A stretch of DNA of 51,373 nucleotides from an uncultured Bacteroidales bacterium (lineage in GTDB: Bacteria > Bacteroidota > Bacteroidia > Bacteroidales > UBA932): assembly GCA_900545245.1 (NCBI GenBank), contig UQYV01000025.1, forward strand, positions 1 through 51,373, written 5' to 3'. This document shows, in pieces, positions 30,865 through 40,296 of the stretch (position 1 is its first letter; each line of letters opens with the position of its first letter). The notes under the pieces were generated by a model. It was not told the origin of the DNA. It saw only the letters and a program-made list of their open reading frames with translations, and did not search any database. A program made the translations under genes and the position numbers.

Positions 30865-33684
30865 TCACTCTCTTTCGCCGGTCTTGTCCGGGGACATAAC
30901 GACCTCGATGAAGTTGCCGGACTCAAGCACCTTCTGAAGCACTTCCATGATGCTTTCGGCGGAAATCTCGTTCACCGCAGCCTCATACTCGGCGTCGTAG
31001 TCTATCCCCCTGTACTCGTTGGTGAGGAGATTGCCGAGCCAGTAGCTGTTGTTGATGCGTTTTTCCGGAATGCCTTTCCTGAAGTTTTCAAGCGTGCGTG
31101 TCATCTGCTCCTCGGTAGGCCCCTCGTAAGCCAGTTTGTGAAGCCCTTCCTTTGCCAGGCCGATGAGTTTCTCGCACTGGGTCGGATTCGTTTCGAAAGC
31201 CACCTGGATGCGTGCCTGCTGCTGAGGAGCGGCAGTGATGCTCATGTCCGAAGACGCTCCGTATGTGCCTCCCTCGTCCTCGCGAAGAGTGTCAACATAG
31301 ATCATGTCGAGGATGTAGTTTGCCGCTTTCAGCATGACAGATGTCTTCACGGAGTATGGCATATCGGCAGAGTAGAACTGAATCACCGTGTTTTTCGGCG
31401 TCTGCATGTCTGTGCTGAAGTGGTCAATTACCTCGCCCTTTACGACTTCTGGGGAGTTGTCCTTCCAGGTCGTGGCCTTCTTTCCCTTAGGAATAGAGCC
31501 GAGATACTTCTCACAGAGCGGCTTGAACGAGTCAAGGTCGATGTTGCCGACAAACACGGCCGTGAGTCCGGCAGCGTCCTTGAAGAGGCTGCGATAGACC
31601 CTCTCTATGGTCGCGAGATTGGCTTTTTCGAGCGTTTCTTCGTTAAGTTCCACATTCCTCTTGCAGTCCGGTCCATAGACGGCCTTGTTTATTTCCTGCT
31701 GAAGTTTGAATGACGGCTGGTTCATTACGTTAGGAAGTACTGCCTTAATCTGCTCAATTCCCACTTCATACTCGGATTCGTCGAAACGCGGGTCGCAGTA
31801 TGTGAGATATGCTACCTGAAGGGCGGTCTCAAGGTCTTTTGGCGTCGTGACACCGCTGATTCCGTGGCGAATGTTGGAAATGTATGAAGAAACAGAAATA
31901 TTCTTGCCGGCGAGCATCTTTGATGCCTCGTTGGAACTGAACTTTGAGATTCCGCTGTTGCGCTGGAACAGGCCGTAGATGTTGTCCTCGAAAGATACGA
32001 GGTCCTCGTCGCTGATGAGTGTCTCGCCTCCGTTCTTGAACCAGGTGAAGAGAATCTGATCCTTCTTATACTCGGTCGGAAGCACAACCACTTTCACGCC
32101 GTTCTTCAGTGTCCAGACAGTCGAACCATAGAGCCCTGTTGAGGTCTTCTTAACCTTTGAACCCTTGAGTGATGCCGGATTTACGAATTCCGATGCTACT
32201 TCTTCCTCAACAGGAGCGTCGATTTCCGATGCGCTCACTTCGTCATACACGGTCTGAAGCTGCTCCGGAGTCGGGTGTACAAGCCCTTCCTTTGCCGGTG
32301 CCTTATAGACTATGGATATGCTCTTACCATCGACGAGCGCGTTTGCCGCGAGTGCGAAGATCATGTCCGGCACCTGGCCAAGCAGTGTTTTTGCCACCTC
32401 GTATTGCGCCTGCGGTGTCATGTAGGCATCATTATCGAAGAAATTGTTGATGAGAGGGCGCACGAAATCAGCATTCTTGCGCGAGTCAGCGGCTTCGACA
32501 GCCTTCTCAAATGCGCTGAGGATATTGTCCTTTGCTCTCTGGAGTTCGGCAGAAGAGAAGCCGTGGCGCCTCATTCTCTCCACTTCGGTGAGGAAAGACC
32601 TGAATGCAGGCTCCCAGTCTCCGTCTTTGAAGGTCACATCGCCCATAGTGGCCTGGCATGTCTCACAGAGGTTGCCGGCCCCAAGGTCCGCTCCGAGGAA
32701 CGGAGCGCCTGGCTTGCTTGTGATGGCGTCGAAGCGCTCGGCCATAATCATGGCAATCATAGTCTTGGTTATCGAGGTGAGGAATCCGATGTCAGTGCTG
32801 TTGTAGGCCTCGTCGTCCGCCTCGCTCCTCCATAGAACCTCAATCGAGCTTCCGCTGCACTCAGGATCAGTGAGCACTCCTATGAGCGGTTTCTCGTTCT
32901 CCGGGATTTTAATCACGTCCTTCGGCTTTGGATCGACCGCCGCCGGAATGTCCGCGAATGTAGATTTGATTTTAGCCTCGATTGAGTCTACGTCAATGTC
33001 TCCCACAACTATAAGCGCCTGAAGGTCAGGACGATACCATGTATGGTAGAAGTTCAGGAGGCTTTCAGGCTTGAATGTCTCAAGGTTTTCCTGGCTTCCG
33101 ATAAGGGTGCAGCCTGCATATTTGCTGTCTCCATAATAATAGGGGAGTGACTGCTCGTGAAGTCTCCATGAGGCAGTCCTGCGTGCTCTGCGCTCCTCGA
33201 TGATTACGCCTCTCTCCTTGTCAATCTCCACCGGGTCGCAAGTCACGAAATGCGAATAGTCGTGCATTACGAGAAGGCAGGTGTCGATGATTCCCTCACG
33301 GGTGACGGGGATATTGTTGAGCATATAGGTCGTCTCCTCCACACCCGTCGCAGCATTGATGTTGCCGCCGAATGAGGCTCCGATGCTCTGGAGATACTCA
33401 AGCAAAGTCTTGCCCGGGAAATTCTTTGTCCCGTTGAAGCACATGTGTTCGAGGAAATGTGCGAGACCGTCCTGGTCCGGAGTCTCCTGAATTGCTCCGA
33501 CATTGGTTGCAAGGTAGAATTCAGCCCTCTGTGCGGGCTTGTCATTGTGCCTGATGTAGTAGGTCATCCCGTTGTCGAGCTTGCCGACGCGCACCGCAGG
33601 ATCATTAGGCAATTGCTGAAAGTCCTGCGCAAATGCGGCTGCCGCGACGAAGAAAGCCGCGACGCTAAGTAAGAAACGTTTCAT
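30865..33684 (-). CDS. M16 family zinc metallopeptidase (insulinase/PqqL-like)
   Basis: A 939-residue protein with a signal peptide ending AAAAFAQ, so it acts in the periplasm. The zinc site is HFLEH at residues 76-80, with the downstream glutamate in EIDKERGVIIEE. Two M16 repeats are present: the active N-terminal half, and a second half starting around VWTLKNGVKVVVLPTEYKKD with the RRxxR-like substrate region near GGTYGASSDMS. Members degrade peptides or imported proteins. The transcript ends through the structured element, tandem repeats and hairpin terminator downstream. No clear promoter box was found in the 80 bases upstream. Confidence 0.92.
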   Translation of the reverse strand: MKRFLLSVAAFFVAAAAFAQDFQQLPNDPAVRVGKLDNGMTYYIRHNDKPAQRAEFYLATNVGAIQETPDQDGLAHFLEHMCFNGTKNFPGKTLLEYLQSIGASFGGNINAATGVEETTYMLNNIPVTREGIIDTCLLVMHDYSHFVTCDPVEIDKERGVIIEERRARRTASWRLHEQSLPYYYGDSKYAGCTLIGSQENLETFKPESLLNFYHTWYRPDLQALIVVGDIDVDSIEAKIKSTFADIPAAVDPKPKDVIKIPENEKPLIGVLTDPECSGSSIEVLWRSEADDEAYNSTDIGFLTSITKTMIAMIMAERFDAITSKPGAPFLGADLGAGNLCETCQATMGDVTFKDGDWEPAFRSFLTEVERMRRHGFSSAELQRAKDNILSAFEKAVEAADSRKNADFVRPLINNFFDNDAYMTPQAQYEVAKTLLGQVPDMIFALAANALVDGKSISIVYKAPAKEGLVHPTPEQLQTVYDEVSASEIDAPVEEEVASEFVNPASLKGSKVKKTSTGLYGSTVWTLKNGVKVVVLPTEYKKDQILFTWFKNGGETLISDEDLVSFEDNIYGLFQRNSGISKFSSNEASKMLAGKNISVSSYISNIRHGISGVTTPKDLETALQVAYLTYCDPRFDESEYEVGIEQIKAVLPNVMNQPSFKLQQEINKAVYGPDCKRNVELNEETLEKANLATIERVYRSLFKDAAGLTAVFVGNIDLDSFKPLCEKYLGSIPKGKKATTWKDNSPEVVKGEVIDHFSTDMQTPKNTVIQFYSADMPYSVKTSVMLKAANYILDMIYVDTLREDEGGTYGASSDMSITAAPQQQARIQVAFETNPTQCEKLIGLAKEGLHKLAYEGPTEEQMTRTLENFRKGIPEKRINNSYWLGNLLTNEYRGIDYDAEYEAAVNEISAESIMEVLQKVLESGNFIEVVMSPDKTGERE

Positions 33685-33764
33685 GAATGTGTTTTTATTT
33701 GTAATAATTTTCTTTTAAGGATTACTAAGTTCATACCAAACAAGCGGACTCAACAATGATTCCG

Positions 33765-34166
33765 TCACTGTGCATCCTGATATGACGTCAGCAGTCTTTC
33801 GATGTCTTCGGCAAATCCGGAGTTCATCTTTCTGAGTATAGGAAGCAACGAGCGTACCATTTCCACTGCAATATGCTCCTGACTCTCAGAATTTCTTCCG
33901 CTTTCTTCAGCGAAAACCGCCGCATCCATGTAGGCACCCTCGATTCTGAGAGCATATTCCCGGAATTCCCGCCCCTCCTTTGTCAGCGACACGGCTCCAC
34001 GTTCGCGGTTGAACAGCCGGATTCCGTATATCCGCTCCAGTTCGGAAATGTGTTGGCTGACTCCCGGCTGTGTGATTCCGAGCACGGAGGCTGTCCTCGT
34101 GAAACTGCCTTCTTCCGCAAGCGTCAGAAAAACCCTTAACCTGAAATCTTCGTTCTGTGTCCTCAT
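33765..34166 (-). CDS. Short LysR-type DNA-binding protein without effector domain
   Basis: The 133 residues hold a typical LysR winged helix-turn-helix (about 7-66: FLTLAEEGSFTRTASVLG, ITQPGVSQHISELERIYGI, LFNRERGAVSLTKEG) and then a helical tail ending in SYQDAQ. The substrate-binding domain of about 200 residues is missing, and only 80 bases separate the stop from the M16 gene, so it was not lost by a simple frameshift. It may dimerise through the tail and act without a small-molecule effector. A strong promoter precedes it, so it is probably expressed. Confidence 0.8.
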   Translation of the reverse strand: MRTQNEDFRLRVFLTLAEEGSFTRTASVLGITQPGVSQHISELERIYGIRLFNRERGAVSLTKEGREFREYALRIEGAYMDAAVFAEESGRNSESQEHIAVEMVRSLLPILRKMNSGFAEDIERLLTSYQDAQ

Positions 34167-34186
34167 ATATAATAAGTATAACTTCG

Positions 34187-34216
34187 CAAAGATATAATCT
34201 GTTTCGCGATTGGCAA
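34187..34216 (-). promoter_or_regulatory. Promoter of the short LysR-type gene
   Basis: On the minus strand TTTG (34213-34216), 19 bases, TATCTTTG (34187-34194), an exact Bacteroidetes promoter. The ATG at 34166 follows 20 bases downstream. Confidence 0.75.
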
Positions 34217-34249
34217 AATATTATTGGCTGAAGGAAGTGCCATAGTACG

Positions 34250-34290
34250 CGTCGTTTTGTCGGCAATGAGCCGGTTTGTTAAAAAAACGA
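34250..34290. promoter_or_regulatory. Inverted repeat in the divergent LysR-lipoprotein gap
   Basis: GTCGTTTT at 34250-34257 pairs with AAAACGAC at 34283-34290, with GGC/GCC inside. It lies between the divergent LysR-type gene and the lipoprotein gene and could be an operator or a hairpin. A TTTG near 34275 with an imperfect AT-rich -7 around 34300 may be the lipoprotein promoter. Confidence 0.3.
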
Positions 34291-34412
34291 CCAACTGCAT
34301 AATTTTTGCGAAAAACTGAATCTGACAATATGTCCGTTTGTACCTACAATGGAATGCCCTTTGTCATTTATCGTGATGTTGTTATGGATAACAAACACAA
34401 AAAATAATAGTT

Positions 34413-35108
34413 ATGAAAAAGTTTCTTACAATTTCGATGATGGCGCTCGCATTGGTGTTCGCCACATCTTGTGAAAAGGACAATGAAGAGTCCCTCGACA
34501 ATTACGTAAACACTTGGGTGACCGACGAAATTCCTTTGACAGAAATTGCCGGCGATGACATCACCGCCGAGTTTCCTGAGCTTCCTGAAGGAATGCAAGC
34601 TGTTCTTGCACAGCAGCTTGCCAATGTCAAGTTGCGCGCTGTCATTAATCTCGCCGCTGACGGCAAGGCTCAGGCAGGTGTGCTCGTCAACAAGGCTAAG
34701 CTCAATCTTATGGTGACTGCAATGGAAACTCTGCTCTCCCAATACGAAAGCCAGCTCAAACCAGAGGAACTTGCGCAGGTGAAGGCAGTGATGGAGGTTC
34801 TGAAACCATTTGTTGATGGACTTAAAGACAACGATTACGTCGGTGTGTCATTCACCTACACCGTTGCCCCTACCGATGCTACAAGCGGAAAGATTACCCT
34901 TACTCTCAAGGACGAGGAAGGCAAGGACACAGTTTCCGAAATAGACTACAGAGAGCTTTCAGCCGATTCCATCACCATTGAGTCCGTTGATGAAAATGAC
35001 AGCAGCAAGAAGACCACAATGACGTTGAAGAGCGCATCTTCCGCTAAAGTTACAGTCGGTGACTTTGTTGATGTATCGTCTCTCTCTGCTTTCATTCCTG
35101 CAGAATAA
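34413..35108 (+). CDS. Small lipoprotein of unknown function
   Basis: The 231-residue product has a lipoprotein signal MKKFLTISMMALALVFATSC and then EKDNEES, a surface-export-like acidic tail. The body starts YVNTWVTDE, has a helical middle (about 85-130) and a beta-rich end with repeated Thr/Ser/Lys. Its outline recalls lipocalin-like Bacteroidetes lipoproteins of the DUF4923/DUF5004 kind, but I cannot assign a family. It has its own terminator and stands alone. Confidence 0.7.
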   Translation: MKKFLTISMMALALVFATSCEKDNEESLDNYVNTWVTDEIPLTEIAGDDITAEFPELPEGMQAVLAQQLANVKLRAVINLAADGKAQAGVLVNKAKLNLMVTAMETLLSQYESQLKPEELAQVKAVMEVLKPFVDGLKDNDYVGVSFTYTVAPTDATSGKITLTLKDEEGKDTVSEIDYRELSADSITIESVDENDSSKKTTMTLKSASSAKVTVGDFVDVSSLSAFIPAE

Positions 35109-35125
35109 GACATTGTCATACAATA

Positions 35126-35163
35126 AAAAAACTCCGCTTGGGATTGCCCAAGCGGAGTTTTTT
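35126..35163. terminator. Bidirectional terminator between the lipoprotein gene and nifJ
   Basis: A 17-bp stem, AAAAAACTCCGCTTGGG with its complement, around the loop ATTG. A-runs and T-runs on the two sides make it a good intrinsic terminator for both convergent genes. Confidence 0.9.
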
Positions 35164-35184
35164 GTTGTAGCTGATGTATAACAG

Positions 35185-38100
35185 CTATTTGCCTGCGAGT
35201 CTCTTGTAGTTCTCGTATCGAACTTTAGCAAACTCTTCGGTCTTTTCAAGAAGCTCGGCTGCTTTGTCAGGGAACATCTTGTAGAGAGAAGCGAAACGGA
35301 CCTCGCCCTTGAGGAAGTCCTGGAACTTGCTCCAGTCAGGCTCCTTGGAATCGAGCGTGAACGGATTCTTGTCCGTGCCCTCAAGCTCAGGGTTGTACCT
35401 GTAGAGGTGCCAGTAACCGCACTCGACAGCGAGTTTCTCCTCCTTCTGGCTCAGACCCATGCCGGCCTTCAGACCATGGTTGATACATGGAGCGTAGGCG
35501 ATGAGGAGTGACGGACCGTCATAAGCCTCGGCTTCCTTGATGGCGTTGAAGTACTGAGCCGGAGATGCGCCCATCGCGATCTGTGCCACATAGACGTAGC
35601 CGTAGCTCATTGCCATCATTCCGAGATCCTTCTTGCGAACCTTCTTTCCGGAAGCCGCAAACTTGGCGATTGCTCCTGCAGGAGTTGCCTTTGAAGACTG
35701 GCCACCGGTGTTGGAGTAAACCTCGGTGTCAAGAACGAGGATGTTCACATTCTCACCGGAAGCGAGCACATGGTCGAGTCCGCCGTAGCCGATGTCATAA
35801 GATGCACCGTCACCACCGATAATCCACTGGCTGCGTGAAGGGATGAAGTGCTTGTACTCAAGAAGAGCCTTGCATGTTTCGCATCCGCAGGCTTCCATAA
35901 GAGGAACGAGCTTGTCCGCAACCTCGCGGGTGATTTTCGCGTCGTTCTTGTTCTCAAGCCACTGTGTGAAGAGTGCCTTCATTTCGTCTGAGCAGCAAGA
36001 GCAAGAGAGACCCTGCTCCATGAGTTTTGCGACGGTTGCGCGTGCTCTGTCTGAACCGAGCTTCATTCCGAGACCGAACTCGCAGAAGTCCTCGAACAGA
36101 GAGTTCGCCCAAGCCGGACCGTGACCCTGTGCGTTGGTGCAGTATGGGGTTGCCGGGAATGACGCTCCGTAGATTGAGGAGCAGCCAGTCGCGTTCGCAA
36201 TCATCATGTGGTCGCCCCAGAGCTGGGTGATGGTCTTGATGTAAGGAGTCTCGCCGCAGCCTGCGCATGCGCCGGAGAACTCGAACAGAGGCTGTTCGAA
36301 CTGTGCGTTCTTCACATTGCCTTCCTTGTTGAGGATGTTCTCTTTGTAGCCGACATGCTCGTTCAGCCAATTGAAGTTCTCCTGCTCCTGGAGGTCTTCC
36401 TGGTAGGAAACCATTTCGAGAGCTTTCTCCTTTGCAGGGCAGACATCAACGCAGTTGCCGCAACCTGTACAGTCAGCGACAGAAACTGAAAGCGCGTAGG
36501 TGTATTCCTTGAGCTGTGCCTTTCCTGCGACCTTCTTCACGCTTGCAGGAGCGGCGGCAGCCTCATCTGCGGTGAGGATGAACGGACGGATTGCTGCGTG
36601 AGGGCAGACAAATGCGCAAGTGTTACACTGGATGCAGTTCTCGCTCTTCCACTCAGGGACCTTAACTGCAACACCGCGCTTCTCGTAAGCTGCCGTGCCG
36701 TTAGGCATCGTTCCGTCCTGGATGTCGACGAACTTGCTGACAGGGAGCCTGTCTCCGCACTGTGAGTTGACCTCATCTGCAATTTCTTTCACGAATGCAG
36801 GTGCGAGACGGTCTTTGTTAGGGTTCTCGAACTTGGCTGTGATGTCCTTCCAATCGGCAGGGATTTCAACCTTGGTATATTCGCCACCACGGTCAACGGC
36901 TGCATAGTTCATGTTCACGACATTCTCGCCCTTCTTGCCGTAGCTCTTGAGGATGGCCTGCTTCATGTATGTTACGGCGTCCTCGTAAGGGATGATGTTC
37001 GTAATCTTGAAGAATGCGGACTGGAGGATTGTGTTGGTCCTTCCGCCGAGTCCGATTTCTGCAGCGATTTTCGTTGCATTGATAATATAGAGGGAAATGT
37101 TCTTCCTTCCGATGATGCCTTTCACATGCTCAGGGATTCTGTCGAGAGTTTCTTTCTCGTCCCAGAGGCTGTTGAGCAGGAGAGTACCGTTCTGCTTGAT
37201 GCCGGCAAGAACGTCATACTTCGAGAGGTATGACGGAACGTGGCAGGCAACAAAGTCAGGAGTTGACACGAGGTACGGAGCCTTGATAGGGAGGTCACCG
37301 AAACGAAGGTGTGAGCAGGTGTATCCGCCGGACTTCTTTGAGTCGTAGTCGAAATAGCCCTGTGCATATTTCTGCGTGTGATCACCGATAATCTTGATGG
37401 TGTTCTTGTTTGCTCCGACCGTACCGTCAGAACCGAGACCGAAGAACTTGCACTCCGTTGTGCCCGGTTTCATGATTGAGATTTCCTCCTTGACAGGGAG
37501 AGACTTGAATGTCACGTCATCGACGATGCCGATTGTAAAGTCGTTCTTAGGCTCGGCAAGCTCAAGATTTTCGTAGACTGCGACAATCTGTGCCGGAGTG
37601 GTGTCCTTTGAAGAAAGGCCGTAGCGTCCTCCGACGATGAGAGGAGAGTTCTCCTGACCCTGGAAGAGTGCCTTGATGTCGAGGTAGAGAGGTTCTCCGA
37701 GAGAGCCCGGTTCTTTTGTCCTGTCGAGAACGGCGATTCTCTTCACGCTCTTCGGAAGAGCCTTGAAGAAATATTTTGCGGAGAACGGACGGTAGAGACG
37801 CACAATCATGAGACCGACCTTCTTGCCTTCCTTTTCGAGGTGGTCGATTGTCTCCTTGATTGTCTCTGTTACAGAACCCATAGCCACGATTACGTTCTCA
37901 GCCTCAGGGTCTCCGTAGTAGTCGAACGGACGGTAGCTTCTGCCGGAGAGTTCGCTGATTTCACCCATGTACCTTGCCACGATGTCAGCCACAGCGTCAT
38001 AAGCTCCGTTGCAAGCCTCGCGGGCCTGGAAATAAACGTCGCCGTTCTGTGCTGATCCTCTGGTTACAGGTGCGTCAGGATTGAGCGCGCGCTCCCTGAA

Positions 38101-38712
38101 TCTTGCGAGAGCCTTTGTGCTGATCATTCCCTTGAGAGCGTCCTCGTCGAGAAGTTCGATCTTCTGAATTTCGTGTGATGTGCGGAATCCGTCGAAGAAG
38201 TGGATGAAAGGAATGCTTGACTTGATTGTGGAAAGATGTGCCACAGCCGCGATGTCAAGAGCTTCCTGCACTGAAGCGGAAGCGATCATCGCGAATCCTG
38301 TCTGACGGCATGCCATCACGTCCTGGTGGTCTCCGAAGATTGAGAGAGCGTGTGACGCGAGGGCACGTGCGGAGACGTGGAACACGGTCGGAAGCTGCTC
38401 TCCCGCAATCTTGTACATATTAGGAATCATCAGGAGAAGTCCCTGAGAAGCAGTGAAGGTTGTGGTGAGCGCACCTGCCTGAAGCGAGCCATGCACTGCA
38501 CCGGCAGCACCTCCCTCAGACTGCATCTCAGTCACTTTCACGGTTTCCCCGAAGAGATTCTTCTTGCCCTTCGCAGCCCACTCGTCGACATATTCTGCCA
38601 TAGTCGACGACGGCGTGATAGGGTAGATCGCCGCGTGCTCACTGAACAGATAAGCGATGTGAGCGGCAGCGTAGTTTCCGTCACAAGTGACGAATTTCTT
38701 TTCGTTTGCCAT
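35185..38712 (-). CDS. nifJ: Pyruvate:ferredoxin (flavodoxin) oxidoreductase
   Basis: A single-chain homodimeric enzyme of 1175 residues, the usual length. It turns pyruvate and CoA into acetyl-CoA and CO2, passing electrons to ferredoxin, and is central to anaerobic energy metabolism. In order: pyrimidine-binding domain with YPITPSSTMAEYVDEWAA, the CoA-binding/transketolase-like domain II, the EKR region (VGGRYGLSSKDTTPAQI), two 4Fe-4S clusters (CIQCNTCAFVCPHAA and CTGCGNCVDVCPAKEKA), and the TPP domain with GDGASYDIGYGGLDHVLASG and YSNTGGQSSKATP. The cysteines near CAGCGETPY and CSCCS serve the proximal cluster. It has its own promoter and about 115 bases of leader with three inverted repeats. 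Confidence 0.97.
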   Translation of the reverse strand: MANEKKFVTCDGNYAAAHIAYLFSEHAAIYPITPSSTMAEYVDEWAAKGKKNLFGETVKVTEMQSEGGAAGAVHGSLQAGALTTTFTASQGLLLMIPNMYKIAGEQLPTVFHVSARALASHALSIFGDHQDVMACRQTGFAMIASASVQEALDIAAVAHLSTIKSSIPFIHFFDGFRTSHEIQKIELLDEDALKGMISTKALARFRERALNPDAPVTRGSAQNGDVYFQAREACNGAYDAVADIVARYMGEISELSGRSYRPFDYYGDPEAENVIVAMGSVTETIKETIDHLEKEGKKVGLMIVRLYRPFSAKYFFKALPKSVKRIAVLDRTKEPGSLGEPLYLDIKALFQGQENSPLIVGGRYGLSSKDTTPAQIVAVYENLELAEPKNDFTIGIVDDVTFKSLPVKEEISIMKPGTTECKFFGLGSDGTVGANKNTIKIIGDHTQKYAQGYFDYDSKKSGGYTCSHLRFGDLPIKAPYLVSTPDFVACHVPSYLSKYDVLAGIKQNGTLLLNSLWDEKETLDRIPEHVKGIIGRKNISLYIINATKIAAEIGLGGRTNTILQSAFFKITNIIPYEDAVTYMKQAILKSYGKKGENVVNMNYAAVDRGGEYTKVEIPADWKDITAKFENPNKDRLAPAFVKEIADEVNSQCGDRLPVSKFVDIQDGTMPNGTAAYEKRGVAVKVPEWKSENCIQCNTCAFVCPHAAIRPFILTADEAAAAPASVKKVAGKAQLKEYTYALSVSVADCTGCGNCVDVCPAKEKALEMVSYQEDLQEQENFNWLNEHVGYKENILNKEGNVKNAQFEQPLFEFSGACAGCGETPYIKTITQLWGDHMMIANATGCSSIYGASFPATPYCTNAQGHGPAWANSLFEDFCEFGLGMKLGSDRARATVAKLMEQGLSCSCCSDEMKALFTQWLENKNDAKITREVADKLVPLMEACGCETCKALLEYKHFIPSRSQWIIGGDGASYDIGYGGLDHVLASGENVNILVLDTEVYSNTGGQSSKATPAGAIAKFAASGKKVRKKDLGMMAMSYGYVYVAQIAMGASPAQYFNAIKEAEAYDGPSLLIAYAPCINHGLKAGMGLSQKEEKLAVECGYWHLYRYNPELEGTDKNPFTLDSKEPDWSKFQDFLKGEVRFASLYKMFPDKAAELLEKTEEFAKVRYENYKRLAGK

Positions 38713-38826
38713 AACTAACCAGTTAATATTGTTTTATAAAACTTATGTAGTCGGAATATATGTTGTTGTCAATATTATCGTGCAGTCCGGAATACCCTTA
38801 CTCCGTGTGCGTTAACGGGAAACGCA
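38712..38826 (-). promoter_or_regulatory. nifJ leader with three inverted repeats
   Basis: TGCGTT-N7-AACGCA (38808-38826), the 12-base palindrome GTTTTATAAAAC (38731-38742) and TAACT-N4-AGTTA (38712-38725) lie between the promoter and the start codon. They may be regulator sites or leader hairpins; no named regulator's consensus is recognised. Confidence 0.3.
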
Positions 38827-38836
38827 TACATTGGTG

Positions 38837-38867
38837 CAAAGATACTCATTTTTTGCCGTTCCGGAAA
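38837..38867 (-). promoter_or_regulatory. Promoter of nifJ
   Basis: TTTC (38864-38867), 19 bases, TATCTTTG (38837-38844) on the minus strand. The -7 box is a full match and the -33 box one base off. It puts the start of transcription roughly 115 bases before the ATG. Confidence 0.65.
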
Positions 38868-38894
38868 TATTTTTAGAAGGTTTCTTGTCGTTTA

Positions 38895-39809
38895 TCAGAA
38901 GGCTATTTTCCTAATCAGTCCCGTAAGCGTTGTTCCCGGGCCGATTTCTGTGAATTCTATTGCTTCGCAAGCCGGAACGCCAAGTTCGGCGGCAGCGTCC
39001 GCAGCCATATTCCTGATTGTTTCTGTCCATTTCACCGCTCCCGTGAGCTGGGCGAGAAGATTTGCCTTGATGGTCTCCGGGTCAGTTGTGGAAACTGCGC
39101 TGAAATTTTGATAAATGGGGCAGGCAGGGGAGTGCATGCGAACTTTTTCGATTGCCTTTGCAAGTGCCTCTCGTGCAGGCTCCATTAGCGGGGAGTGGAA
39201 TGCTCCGCCAACTTGCAGCATAAGGGCTCTTTTTGCCCCGGCCTCCTTGAGCCTCTCGCAGGCGAGTTCCACAGCCGCATAATCGCCGGAAATCACGGTC
39301 TGACCATCGCAGTTGTAGTTTGCCGCGACGACAAGTCCTTTTTCGTCGCAACCTTCCACCGCCACGCCTTCAGCGCTCACTTCTGCACAAACTTTCTCAA
39401 TCTTCTTCGGCTCCAGCGCGATGATTGCCGCCATTGCACCGCGTCTGAGCTCACAAGCTTTCTGCATCGCCTCGGCCCTTGCCGAAACCAGTTTCAGCGC
39501 ATCCTCAAATTCGAGTGCACCGCAGACCGCAAGTGCGGAAAACTCTCCCAGCGAATGCCCCGCCACCATATCCGGCGTCCCATAATCGAGGGCCTTTGCC
39601 ACAGAGTGAAGAAAAACTGCCGGCTGGGTGACTTTGGTCTGCTTAAGCTCCTCAGCCGTTCCACTGAACATTGTGTCTGAAATTCTGAATCCGAGAATGT
39701 CGTTCGCGGATTCGAAAATCTCCCTGTATTTGCCTCCTTTCTCGTAGAGGTCCTGTCCCATTCCGGTGAACTGAGCACCCTGTCCCGGGAAAACAAAAGC
39801 ATTTTTCAT
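38895..39809 (-). CDS. fabD: Malonyl-CoA:ACP transacylase
   Basis: The 304-residue cytosolic enzyme loads malonyl groups onto acyl carrier protein for fatty-acid synthesis. Family marks: N-terminal FVFPGQGAQFTGMGQDLYE, the nucleophile S86 in AGHSLGEFSAL, the arginine in SARAEAMQKA and the histidine in GGAFHSPLMEPA. It is the last gene of a five-gene minus-strand run and starts 9 bases after the YqaA-like gene. Confidence 0.96.
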   Translation of the reverse strand: MKNAFVFPGQGAQFTGMGQDLYEKGGKYREIFESANDILGFRISDTMFSGTAEELKQTKVTQPAVFLHSVAKALDYGTPDMVAGHSLGEFSALAVCGALEFEDALKLVSARAEAMQKACELRRGAMAAIIALEPKKIEKVCAEVSAEGVAVEGCDEKGLVVAANYNCDGQTVISGDYAAVELACERLKEAGAKRALMLQVGGAFHSPLMEPAREALAKAIEKVRMHSPACPIYQNFSAVSTTDPETIKANLLAQLTGAVKWTETIRNMAADAAAELGVPACEAIEFTEIGPGTTLTGLIRKIAF

Positions 39810-39818
39810 AATGAAAAC

Positions 39819-40256
39819 TTAAATCAATCCAAAAATCAGATTCCATAGCAAAAACCTTGCAAACTTTCCGACAAGCAGCAAGGCCATTGTCGCAGCGGGG
39901 CGTGTTTTATAGAAACCGAGTGCTATCGCGATGACATCTCCGATGAAGGGCACCCAAGCGAGCAGCGCAAGCCACACGCCGTATTTGTCAATCTTTACCT
40001 TCTGCTTTTCGAGCGTTTCCCGCTTCACCTTGAACCACTTTTCAATCCACTCCCATCGGCCAATCCAACCCATCCAATAGGTCACCACGCTCCCGAGCCA
40101 GTTGCCGACAGTTCCGACTGCCAGGCACCCGATGGGATCCTTTGTCGCCGCCAGCACCGCGATGTAGAGCGCGTCCGAACTGAAAGGCAGAATCGTCGCG
40201 GCGAGAAACGTCCCGATGAAAAGTCCCAGCAGACCAAGTGATTCCAAATCAAACAT
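39819..40256 (-). CDS. YqaA/DedA-family membrane protein
   Basis: The 145-residue protein has 3-4 hydrophobic segments and the SNARE-associated (DedA-like) stretch: TFLAATILPFSSDALYIAVL, VGTVGNWLGSVVTYWMGWIG and WVPFIGDVIAIALGFYKTRP. DedA-superfamily proteins are linked to membrane lipid flipping; the short YqaA subgroup is less studied. It sits between tadA and fabD, 40 and 9 bases away, in one operon. Confidence 0.88.
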   Translation of the reverse strand: MFDLESLGLLGLFIGTFLAATILPFSSDALYIAVLAATKDPIGCLAVGTVGNWLGSVVTYWMGWIGRWEWIEKWFKVKRETLEKQKVKIDKYGVWLALLAWVPFIGDVIAIALGFYKTRPAATMALLLVGKFARFLLWNLIFGLI

Positions 40257-40296
40257 CTAGAGTTGTGAACTAATTTAATTCGCAGACGGCGAACAT

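Noticed and set aside
34330..34407. 25-residue ORF (MSVCTYNGMPFVIYRDVV...) before the small lipoprotein gene
   Set aside because: Too short to judge, no promoter box fits it, and it may be part of the leader.
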